Shown: one piece after another, positions 1-5,944 of the stretch
Position numbering within the stretch: position 1 is the stretch's first letter
Layout of the letters: each line of letters opens with the position of its first letter
Assembly (NCBI GenBank): GCA_902795845.1
Contig: CADBMU010000105.1
Span: 1-7,565, forward strand
From: an uncultured Erysipelotrichaceae bacterium
GTDB taxonomy: Bacteria > Bacillota_I > Bacilli_A > RF39 > UBA660
DNA length: 7,565 bases
Direction of reading: 5' to 3'
Notes under the pieces: generated by a model
What the model was told of the DNA's origin: nothing
Database searches by the model: none
What the model saw: the letters and a program-made list of their open reading frames with translations, nothing else
Program-made: the position numbers and the translations under genes

Positions 1-1
1 G

Positions 2-226
2 ATAATGGAAAAGTTTAAGAAGAAATTAAGTGCAGAAGAATTTGCTGAAATATTATTTGATCCAGAAGAAGATCAAGAAATGATTTTAAACAGTGAAAGA
101 TTAGAGGGTGCTGAACAAAAGCAGTTAGAAATAGCAAAAAAATTGCTTGATAAAAATATGGATATACAAGATATTGCTGACGCAACAGGATTATCATTAG
201 AAAAAGTAAAAGAATTACTAAAATAG
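2..226 (+). CDS. C-terminal part of a probable Rpn-family recombination-promoting nuclease (5' end outside window)
   Basis: The reading frame is open to the left edge, with a Met codon at 5, so this is either a 73-aa protein or, more likely, the tail of a longer gene. The visible part has an acidic stretch (LSAEEFAEILFDPEEDQ), then an EGAEQKQLEIAKKLLDKN segment and a closing helix-turn-helix-like segment (MDIQDIADATGLSLEKVKEL). From family knowledge, Rpn/PD-(D/E)XK 'putative transposase' proteins usually end in this way, with 'IAKKML..G.dI..Ia..TGLs.eEI..L'. The nuclease core would lie upstream and cannot be seen. Only four bases precede the Met codon, so no ribosome binding site can be judged. 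The alternative is a small stand-alone helix-turn-helix protein. Its stop codon lies in the stem of the following terminator. Confidence 0.6.
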   Translation: MMEKFKKKLSAEEFAEILFDPEEDQEMILNSERLEGAEQKQLEIAKKLLDKNMDIQDIADATGLSLEKVKELLK

Positions 227-244
227 CAAGAAATTGCTATTTTT
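220..244 (+). terminator. Rho-independent terminator with GAAA tetraloop
   Basis: A perfect 10-bp stem, AAAATAGCAA with TTGCTATTTT, closes a GAAA loop at 230-233 and ends in five T residues (240-244). The TAG stop codon of the upstream gene (224-226) forms part of the left arm. The stem is AT-rich and the T tract short, so termination may be only moderate. Confidence 0.65.
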
Positions 245-278
245 AAGTTAAATAAAATTTTAAAAGTTTTATTAGAAA

Positions 279-307
279 TTGATAAATTTAATATAATATA
301 GTATAAT
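279..307 (+). promoter_or_regulatory. SigA-type promoter for the sensor/YihY operon
   Basis: The -35 box TTGATA (279-284) and the -10 box TATAAT (302-307) are separated by 17 bp, which is close to the vegetative consensus. The predicted transcript start is near 313-315, giving a leader of about 20 nt. A second TATAAT lies at 292-297 but has no equally good -35 partner. An inverted repeat, AGTATA (300-305) with TATACT (311-316), overlaps the -10 box and start point. Confidence 0.75.
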
Positions 308-323
308 TAATATACTCTAGGTT

Positions 324-330
324 AGGTGAT
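324..330 (+). promoter_or_regulatory. Strong ribosome binding site that decides the start at 335
   Basis: AGGTGAT matches the anti-Shine-Dalgarno complement over all seven bases. An in-frame GTG at 326-328 lies inside this site and cannot be the start; the ATG at 335 is four bases downstream of the site and is the sensible start. Confidence 0.75.
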
Positions 331-334
331 AAAA

Positions 335-832
335 ATGAAAAAAATAATAAAAAAATTAAAAAATAGTTGGAATCAAAATCGTGTTTTATTTGTTTTAACT
401 ACAATCTTAATTGTATGTCTAGTACTTATATTTATCGTAGCATTAGATTATTTCTTTGGTACATCAAAAGATAAATATGGTGATAGATTAGATGGAATAA
501 AAAATGTTGAAATAAAAAAAGATGAGATAAAAAAATTGGAAAATAAAATTAAAGAAGATGAAAAAATTACTGATTGTAAAATAAATCAAATTGGAAAAAT
601 TATCTATATAAATATTAAATTTAGTGATGGTATAGCATTAGTTGAAGCTGAAGGAAAAGCTTTAAATACTGTTGAATATTTCAATGAAAAAGAGTTAAAG
701 TTTTATGATTTAAATTATTCATTAGTACAAGATGCAACAGAATCTGATGCTGGTTTTTCAGTAATGGGTTCAAAAAATGTTAATGGAACAGGATTAGTAT
801 GGATTAATAATACCCCTGTTAGCGAAGAATAA
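335..832 (+). CDS. Hypothetical single-pass membrane protein, 165 aa
   Basis: I do not recognise the family. A Lys-rich start (residues 1-16) precedes one hydrophobic helix at about 17-41, and the positive-inside rule then places residues 42-165 outside the cell. The outer part has a Lys/Glu-rich, probably helical stretch (about 58-80), a short beta-like segment (KIIYINIKFSDG, about 88-99) and a polar tail ending in a Gly/Asn-rich patch (about 140-161) that includes VWINN. There is no lipobox and no catalytic motif I can name. It is the first gene after a strong promoter, and only 10 nt separate its stop from the next ATG, so it is almost certainly co-transcribed with the flytrap/GGDEF sensor. 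A role as an accessory or partner of that sensor is inference from position alone. Confidence 0.8.
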   Translation: MKKIIKKLKNSWNQNRVLFVLTTILIVCLVLIFIVALDYFFGTSKDKYGDRLDGIKNVEIKKDEIKKLENKIKEDEKITDCKINQIGKIIYINIKFSDGIALVEAEGKALNTVEYFNEKELKFYDLNYSLVQDATESDAGFSVMGSKNVNGTGLVWINNTPVSEE

Positions 833-842
833 GGTAGTGAAT

Positions 843-2858
843 ATGAAAAGAAAGAAATTAATTATAATAATATTATTAGCTATTTTAATAGTAATAGCAA
901 CTTTAATTGTTAGTTTAAATATACTTAACGATAAACAACGTTTAAGCGTTAATGAAAAACAATGGTTAAACGCTAATAAAAATAACGTAATAAGTATTAA
1001 CGTTATAAATGATTTAAATGTTTTTGGAAAAGATGGGAATGGAGTATTCTTTGAATTTTTAAATTCTCTGAGTGAAAACTATAATATAGAAGTAAATCCT
1101 GTTATTTATAATTCTGATGAACATGTTGATGGTACGTATCTTGGTTATTCTTTAACTAAAGAAAATTTTACAAGTTTTTATGATGATGAATTTGTTTTAG
1201 TTAGTAAAAAATCTGGATTAATTACTGATATAAATAATTTAAAAAATTATAAAATTGGAGTTTTAGAAGAATTTAAAGATTATATTGAAAAATATTTAAA
1301 TGAAGAAACTAACGAATATATATTATATAAGACAAAAGAAGAATTAATTAAAAATTTTAAAGAAAATAACGATCTAAATTATATAATAGTTCCTAAAATA
1401 ATGTATTTAGATGAAATACTAAGTAATGATTTTTATATAAATTATCATATTTCTGATGCTAAGATTTATTATGGAATATATGATGATAAACAAGAATTAT
1501 CCAGTATTTTAAGCAAATATTTTAATAGTTGGAAGGATAAAAATTTTGATGAAACTTTAAATCAAAATGAATTAATTTTATTTTTAAACAGTCTTAATAT
1601 TTCTGAAGCTGAAATGGATAAAATAAAGGCAACAAATTATACTTATGGATTTGTTAACAATGATCCATATGAAATAATGAGTGGTGGCAATTTCGGCGGT
1701 ATTAGTGCAGTTTACATGAAAAAGTTTGCAGATTTATTAGATATAAAGATTGATTTTGTTAAATATAATAATCTTACTAAGTTAGAAAAAGCTATAAATA
1801 ATAATAAAATAAATATTTATTTTGATTATTATAATTCTAGTACAAATTATGAAAGTATTTCTTCAAACATAGTACTTCCTATAGCAATAATTAGTTATAT
1901 TGGAAACAGTAAAGTTGTAAATTCTTTTGATAGTTTAGAAAATGAAGAAATATACGTTGAAGAAAATACTAAAATATATAATTATCTACATGATAATACT
2001 AAAATGAATATAAAAAAATATAAAAATATTAAAGAATTAAAAAAGATTGTTAAAGAACATAAAAATGTAGCAATCGATTTTAATAAATATGAAAGTTATA
2101 AAAATAGTTATTTAAATGGATATAGTGTAAGATATAAAGAAAATGTGGATTATACTTATAAATTTAGAATAAAAGGAAATAATTCATTAGGTACAATATT
2201 AAATAAATACTTTGAAGCTGTTGATAATAATCAAATTATGTATAAAGGTTTATATAATTATGAAATGACAAAAAAAAGTGGATCTTTTTTAGGAACTATA
2301 GCTAAATATATTCTAATATTATTATTTATGTTTATTATAATTTTCTTAATATTATATAAAAAGAGTAAAAAAATTAAAATTGCCAAAAAAATAAAAAAAG
2401 AAGACAAAATGCGTTTTATTGATCAATTAACTTCTTTAAAAAATAGAAATTATTTAAACGAAAATTTAGATAATTGGAATAATAACACAATTTATCCACA
2501 AGCTGTAATAGTTCTTGATTTAAATAAACTTCAAGAAATTAATGATACACTTGGTTATGAAAAAGGCGATATTCAAATAAAAGCTTGTGCAAATATTCTA
2601 ATAAAAACACAACTTGATAATTCTGATATTATAAGAACTGATGGTAATGAATTTTTAATTTATTTAGTAGGATATGAAGTAAAACAAATAACAAGTTATA
2701 TTCATAAATTAAATAAAGAATTTAAAAAATTACCTTATGATAACGGTGTTTCAATAGGGTATAGTATGATTACTGATGTTGTTAAAAGTGTTGAAGATGC
2801 TACTAATGAAGCTGTAGAACAAGTAAAGAATCAAAAGGAAGAAAAAAAAGATGAATGA
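843..2858 (+). CDS. Membrane sensor: tandem SBP_bac_3-like (Venus flytrap) domains, TM helix, degenerate GGDEF domain
   Basis: A 671-aa protein. Residues 5-29 form an N-terminal anchor. Residues about 36-235 and 252-470 resemble two periplasmic-binding-protein-like domains; the first opens with the 'LS.NEKQWL' pattern seen in BvgS/EvgS-type flytraps. A second transmembrane helix (about 484-505) leads to a cytoplasmic GGDEF-fold domain (about 520-660). That domain keeps D-LT-L-NR (527-535), the metal Asp559 in LDLNKLQ, and N567 and D576 in INDTLGYEKGD. Its signature at 600-604 is DGNEF instead of GG(D/E)EF, so Asn replaces the catalytic acidic third residue, and no RxxD inhibitory site lies upstream. 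It is therefore probably not an active diguanylate cyclase and may act as a nucleotide-binding or signalling module (inference). The ATG at 843 fits AAGG at 831-834; the GTG at 837 is too close to it. The stop overlaps the next gene. Confidence 0.85.
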   Translation: MKRKKLIIIILLAILIVIATLIVSLNILNDKQRLSVNEKQWLNANKNNVISINVINDLNVFGKDGNGVFFEFLNSLSENYNIEVNPVIYNSDEHVDGTYLGYSLTKENFTSFYDDEFVLVSKKSGLITDINNLKNYKIGVLEEFKDYIEKYLNEETNEYILYKTKEELIKNFKENNDLNYIIVPKIMYLDEILSNDFYINYHISDAKIYYGIYDDKQELSSILSKYFNSWKDKNFDETLNQNELILFLNSLNISEAEMDKIKATNYTYGFVNNDPYEIMSGGNFGGISAVYMKKFADLLDIKIDFVKYNNLTKLEKAINNNKINIYFDYYNSSTNYESISSNIVLPIAIISYIGNSKVVNSFDSLENEEIYVEENTKIYNYLHDNTKMNIKKYKNIKELKKIVKEHKNVAIDFNKYESYKNSYLNGYSVRYKENVDYTYKFRIKGNNSLGTILNKYFEAVDNNQIMYKGLYNYEMTKKSGSFLGTIAKYILILLFMFIIIFLILYKKSKKIKIAKKIKKEDKMRFIDQLTSLKNRNYLNENLDNWNNNTIYPQAVIVLDLNKLQEINDTLGYEKGDIQIKACANILIKTQLDNSDIIRTDGNEFLIYLVGYEVKQITSYIHKLNKEFKKLPYDNGVSIGYSMITDVVKSVEDATNEAVEQVKNQKEEKKDE

Positions 2859-3708
2859 TTTAATAAAAAGATTTAAAATTTTTATAAAAAAATTATGGAA
2901 AGTTTTAAACCGCCCTGAAATGGTGTTACTTCCAGGTCAACTTGCTTTCTTTTTAATCTTATCAGTAGTTCCAATTGTTACTCTTGTAAGTTACGGAGCA
3001 TCATTTCTAAATTTACCTGTAGATTTTATTTCAAATTTTATTACTAAGGCTTTTAATAAAACTATAACAGAAATGATTGTTCCAATAGTGAGTGGAGTAA
3101 CTTTATCAAAAAGATTTTATATTACATTAATTGTTGGTTATTATATTGCTAGTAATGGTGCTTCTTCAATTATTGTTACATCTAATACTATTTATGGAAT
3201 AAAGAATTCTTCATTCTTTAAAAGACGTTTAAAAGCGATGATAATAACATTAATTTTAGTTTTACTATTTCTATTTATTTTAATAGTACCAGTTTTTGGT
3301 AATAAAGTAATTGAAATGATAGCTTATGTTAATTTAAATCAAAATATCACTAATGAAATATCTTTAATAATTAATGTTTTAAAAGGACCAATAGCGTGGT
3401 TTATAATATTTTTCTTTATTAAAGTTATTTATACAATGGCACCAGATAGAAAAATACCAAGTTCATATGTCAACAAAGGAGCACTATTTACCTCAGTATT
3501 TTGGGTGCTTGCTACCTATATATATTCATATTACATAGCAAATTTTGCTCATTATAATGTCTTTTATGGGGGACTTAGTAATGTAATTATTCTCATGTTA
3601 TGGGTATATTTCTTAGCATATATATTTACAATTGGTATGGCATTAAACCAAAGTGATGAAAAAGAAAAATTGGAAAAAACAGGTCAAATAAAATCTTTAG
3701 AAAAGTAA
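2851..3708 (+). CDS. YihY/BrkB (UPF0761) family inner-membrane protein
   Basis: A 285-aa protein with about six membrane helices (roughly 25-50, 88-110, 128-150, 175-195, 209-230, 240-265), the usual layout of the YihY/UPF0761 family, once misnamed RNase BN. Family hallmarks are visible: GQLAFFLILSVVPIVTLV near residue 29, 'APDRKIP' at 197-203, the 'NKGALFTSVFWVLATYIYSYYI' block (from 208), and 'NFAHYNVFYGGLSNVIILMLW' (from 231). The biochemical role of this family is not settled; transport or envelope functions have been suggested. Its ATG overlaps the sensor's stop by 8 nt (ATGAATGA), and AAAGGAAG at 2834-2841 supplies the ribosome binding site within the sensor gene, so translation is probably coupled. 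The tail (266-285) is charged and likely cytoplasmic. Confidence 0.9.
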   Translation: MNDLIKRFKIFIKKLWKVLNRPEMVLLPGQLAFFLILSVVPIVTLVSYGASFLNLPVDFISNFITKAFNKTITEMIVPIVSGVTLSKRFYITLIVGYYIASNGASSIIVTSNTIYGIKNSSFFKRRLKAMIITLILVLLFLFILIVPVFGNKVIEMIAYVNLNQNITNEISLIINVLKGPIAWFIIFFFIKVIYTMAPDRKIPSSYVNKGALFTSVFWVLATYIYSYYIANFAHYNVFYGGLSNVIILMLWVYFLAYIFTIGMALNQSDEKEKLEKTGQIKSLEK

Positions 3709-3804
3709 ATAATATGTATGTACACAGGTATTACTCGTACATATTTATTTCTGATAATCAATCTAGTATTAATTTACTAACGATATTAGAAAGTAATATC
3801 TAAG
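3709..3804 (+). other. Non-coding 3' region with three consecutive small hairpins
   Basis: Between the YihY stop and the terminator are three local inverted repeats: TATGTAC (3717-3723) with GTACATA (3737-3743); TAGTA (3764-3768) with TACTA (3775-3779); and GATATTA (3782-3788) with TAATATC (3794-3800) around a GAAAG loop. No open reading frame, tRNA or riboswitch class I know is evident. It may be a structured 3' UTR, an sRNA, or chance pairing in AT-rich DNA. Confidence 0.4.
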
Positions 3805-3835
3805 AGTCACAATAATTAAATTTGTGACTTTTTTT
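3805..3835 (+). terminator. Rho-independent terminator after the YihY gene
   Basis: AGTCACAA (3805-3812) pairs perfectly with TTGTGACT (3822-3829) around a 9-nt loop, followed by a run of seven T residues (3829-3835). It ends the operon that begins at the promoter near 279. A new promoter follows within 10 bp. Confidence 0.85.
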
Positions 3836-3844
3836 GAAAAAAAG

Positions 3845-3872
3845 TTTATATTTATAAAAAATATGTTATAAT
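3845..3872 (+). promoter_or_regulatory. Extended -10 promoter for rlmB and the sigma factor gene
   Basis: A TGTTATAAT extended -10 element (3864-3872) lies 16 bp from a weaker TTTATA -35 box (3845-3850). The predicted start is near 3879, leaving a leader under 20 nt that holds the AAGGGGCGAT-like ribosome binding site (GGGG at 3885-3888) seven bases from the ATG at 3896. Confidence 0.7.
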
Positions 3873-3895
3873 ATTTGTCAAAAAGGGGCGATAAA

Positions 3896-4573
3896 ATGTT
3901 AGCTTATGGAAGAAATACTTTAAAAGAATTAAATCCTAAAAATATAAGAAAAGTAATGGTTAGTAAAACTATAAAAGATAATTCTATATTAAAATATTTA
4001 AAAGATAATAAAATTAAATATGAACTTATTGATAATAATATTTTAGATAAGAAAGTTCATGGTAATCATCAGGGAATAGTTATTGAAATAGATGATTATG
4101 AATATTCAAATTTAAATGAAATATTTGATGAAAACTTTGTTGTGCTATTAGATCATTTAGAAGATCCTCATAATTTTGGGGCAATTATTAGAACGTGTGA
4201 AGCAGCAGGTGTAAAATCTATAATAATTCCTAAAGATCGAAGTGTTAGAGTTAATGAAACAGTTATGAAAATAAGTACTGGAGCTCTAGCAAGAGTTAAA
4301 ATAGTTCTAGTAAGTAATATAAATGATGCAATAAAGAAACTAAAAAATAATAATTTCTTTATTTATGCCGCAGATATGGATGGAAAAGATTATAATAAAG
4401 TTGATTATGCCCCTAAAAGGTGTTTAATAATAGGTAATGAAGGAAAAGGTATTTCAGATCTTACTTTAAAAAATAGTGATGAAATAATTTCTATTCCAAT
4501 GAAGGGTAAAGTTAATAGTTTAAATGCAAGCGTTGCAGCAGGAATTTTAATATTTAATATGAATGGAGAATAA
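3896..4573 (+). CDS. rlmB: 23S rRNA (guanosine-2'-O-)-methyltransferase RlmB (SpoU/TrmH family)
   Basis: RlmB methylates the 2'-hydroxyl of a conserved guanosine in 23S rRNA (G2251 in E. coli numbering) using S-adenosylmethionine. Residues 1-70 form the SpoU substrate-binding domain, which opens with LAYGRNTLKE and closes with HGNHQGIVIEI. The SPOUT catalytic domain follows with all three motifs: motif 1 DPHNFGAIIRT (90-100, with N93 and R99), motif 2 IIGNEGKGIS (178-187, E182) and motif 3 IPMKGKVNSLNASVAAGI (200-217). At 225 aa it is slightly shorter than the usual 240-250. The start at 3896 follows GGGG at 3885-3888; an upstream in-frame TTG at 3875 falls at the promoter and is rejected. 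The close relative TrmH, which modifies tRNA, cannot be fully excluded. The sigma factor gene follows after 2 nt. Confidence 0.93.
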   Translation: MLAYGRNTLKELNPKNIRKVMVSKTIKDNSILKYLKDNKIKYELIDNNILDKKVHGNHQGIVIEIDDYEYSNLNEIFDENFVVLLDHLEDPHNFGAIIRTCEAAGVKSIIIPKDRSVRVNETVMKISTGALARVKIVLVSNINDAIKKLKNNNFFIYAADMDGKDYNKVDYAPKRCLIIGNEGKGISDLTLKNSDEIISIPMKGKVNSLNASVAAGILIFNMNGE

Positions 4574-4575
4574 TA

Positions 4576-5196
4576 ATGGACTACAAAGAATATTCAGATA
4601 ATGAGTTATGTAGTATGATTTGTGAAAGTAATGAAGAAGCTAAAGATATTTTATTAAAAAAGTATAACTATATAATAGATGTAGTTATAAAAAAATATAT
4701 TATGGCATCATTAAAACTAGGAATTGAATATAATGATTTATATCAAGAAGCTTTAGTTGGGTTTACAGATGCATTGATATCATTTGATGATAATAAAGAA
4801 GCATCTTTAAAAACTTTTATAACTTTGTGTGTTGACCGTCGTCTTCAAAGAGTTTTACTTAAAGCTAAAGCTAAGAAAAATGAAATACTTTTACAAGCTT
4901 TATCTCTTGATTATCAAAAAAATGGAGAAGAATTACCATTAAAAGAAGTTTTATCTGATAATTCTAAGAATGATCCATTACACAATATCACGGTTGATGA
5001 AGATTATAAAGAATTGTTAAATAAAATAAAAAATGATTTATCTGAGTCAGAATATGAAGTATTTAAATTAATGCTTATGAATAAAAATTATTTAGAAATA
5101 TCTGATATTTTGGATAAAAGTCCTAAACAAATTGATAATACTATGCAAAGAATTAAAAGTAAAATAAAAAAAATATTAGAAACTACTGGTGATTAA
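4576..5196 (+). CDS. sigH: RNA polymerase sigma-70 family factor, SigH-like
   Basis: A 206-aa sigma factor that resembles Bacillus SigH in length and layout. Region 1.2/2.1 begins at SDNELCSMICESNEEAKDIL (7-26). Region 2.2, the core-binding segment, is DLYQEALVGFTDALISFD (54-71). Regions 2.3-2.4 run from ASLKTFITLCVDRRLQ (76-91) to about 103. A linker with SLDYQKNGEELPLKEVLSD (110-128) replaces most of region 3, and a region 4 helix-turn-helix (about 155-200) ends in EISDILDKSPKQIDNTMQR. GGAG at 4565-4568, inside the end of rlmB, sits 7 nt before the ATG. In Bacillus the order is rlmB-rae1-sigH; rae1 is missing here and the usual rpmG-secE-nusG does not follow. Promoter specificity and any role in stationary phase or competence cannot be read from the sequence. 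Identity as SigH rather than another small sigma is likely, not proven. Confidence 0.85.
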   Translation: MDYKEYSDNELCSMICESNEEAKDILLKKYNYIIDVVIKKYIMASLKLGIEYNDLYQEALVGFTDALISFDDNKEASLKTFITLCVDRRLQRVLLKAKAKKNEILLQALSLDYQKNGEELPLKEVLSDNSKNDPLHNITVDEDYKELLNKIKNDLSESEYEVFKLMLMNKNYLEISDILDKSPKQIDNTMQRIKSKIKKILETTGD

Positions 5197-5211
5197 TTCA
5201 CCAGTTTTTTT
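5185..5211 (+). terminator. Rho-independent terminator after the sigma factor gene
   Basis: ACTGGTGA (5185-5192) pairs with TCACCAGT (5198-5205) around the 5-nt loop TTAAT, followed by a run of seven T residues (5205-5211). The sigma factor's TAA stop (5194-5196) lies in the loop, so the last codons form the left arm. Confidence 0.9.
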
Positions 5212-5237
5212 GTTACAAAAAACGACTTATTTTAGTA

Positions 5238-5266
5238 TTTAAATTTATCAATATATTTGATATAAT
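5238..5266 (+). promoter_or_regulatory. Promoter for the lipoprotein-YtxH cluster
   Basis: An extended -10 element, TGATATAAT (5258-5266), lies 17 bp from a TTTAAA -35 box (5238-5243, four of six matches). The predicted start is near 5273. AGGAG (5279-5283) is 6 nt before the ATG at 5290. This is a SigA-like promoter; I see no Bacillus SigH-type consensus here. Confidence 0.7.
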
Positions 5267-5289
5267 TGTAGAACATAGAGGAGAATTAT

Positions 5290-5931
5290 ATGAAAAAAAT
5301 ATTCTTAATAGTAGTACTATGTATATTAGTATGTGGTTGCGTAGATATAAATAAAAGTAGTATTGATGAAATACTTACTGATTCACTTAATAGTGAATTA
5401 AAATTCTATAATACAAATAGAAATGGATATAAATATTATATTCCAAAGGGAGTAAAAACCTTAGGTAAGAACGATTATAATGAATTATTATCTGATGGTA
5501 CTTATAAATATTACATGTATGTAGATGTTTTAAGTTATTATAATAAAGTTAATTTTGATTACATAAAAAAAACTAATGTTTATTATTCTAATGTATTAAA
5601 AAACGATGATAAATTTGGTTATTTAGAAATTAAAAAAATGAAAAATGAAAAATATTTAATTGAAATTATGTATAATTATGCTAAAATAGAAGTAATGGTA
5701 GAAGAAAGTGATATAAATAAAACCATTGCAAATGCTATAAGCATTTTATCTAGTGTTGAGTATAATGATACTATACTAGAAAATCTATTAGGAAATAATA
5801 AACTAAGTTTTAGCAACGAGGAATTTAATATATTTGAAACAGCTGAAACAGAAAGTAATTACCTAAATTACGTAGAAAAATATGATAACTATGAGAATGA
5901 TAATAATCATGATAACGATTTTATAAACTAG
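5290..5931 (+). CDS. Hypothetical lipoprotein, 213 aa
   Basis: Residues 1-16 form a short lipoprotein signal peptide (MKKIFLIVVLCILVCG), with Cys17 as the likely lipidated residue in a V-C-G-C lipobox; Cys at -2 is unusual, but Gly at -1 is normal. The mature part, anchored on the outer face of the membrane, is rich in Tyr, Asn, Asp and Lys. It alternates beta-like strands (for example YKYYIPKGVKTLG at 47-59, YKYYMYVDVLSYY at 72-84, KYLIEIMYNYAKIEVMVEES at 121-140) with a helix near 143-155, and ends in a low-complexity Asn/Asp tail (about 197-213). I do not recognise the family. It is first after its own promoter, and the next ATG is 13 nt past its stop, so it is probably co-expressed with the acidic protein, the YtxG-like protein and YtxH. 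Confidence 0.82.
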   Translation: MKKIFLIVVLCILVCGCVDINKSSIDEILTDSLNSELKFYNTNRNGYKYYIPKGVKTLGKNDYNELLSDGTYKYYMYVDVLSYYNKVNFDYIKKTNVYYSNVLKNDDKFGYLEIKKMKNEKYLIEIMYNYAKIEVMVEESDINKTIANAISILSSVEYNDTILENLLGNNKLSFSNEEFNIFETAETESNYLNYVEKYDNYENDNNHDNDFIN

Positions 5932-5944
5932 GAAGGTGTTTAAA

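Noticed and set aside
15..197. Open frame on the minus strand opposite the Rpn-like tail
   Set aside because: It is antisense to a better-supported frame, has a Leu/Phe/Gln-rich composition typical of the reverse of Lys/Glu-rich coding DNA, and no promoter or ribosome binding site was seen for it.
251..273. Inverted repeat AATAAAA / TTTTATT just upstream of the first promoter
   Set aside because: Only A and T are involved, the arms are short, and there is no T tract or conserved context; chance pairing is likely in such AT-rich DNA.
2856..2858. TGA as a Trp codon (Mycoplasma-type code)
   Set aside because: Reading through this TGA adds only five codons before a TAA, so this site alone is not decisive. 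However, all Trp codons in the window are TGG and no TGA lies inside any gene, so the standard code is preferred.
3709..3895. T-box or other known riboswitch upstream of rlmB
   Set aside because: No T-box sequence or other recognisable aptamer core was found, and a separate promoter lies between the terminator and rlmB, so the hairpins are not in the rlmB leader.
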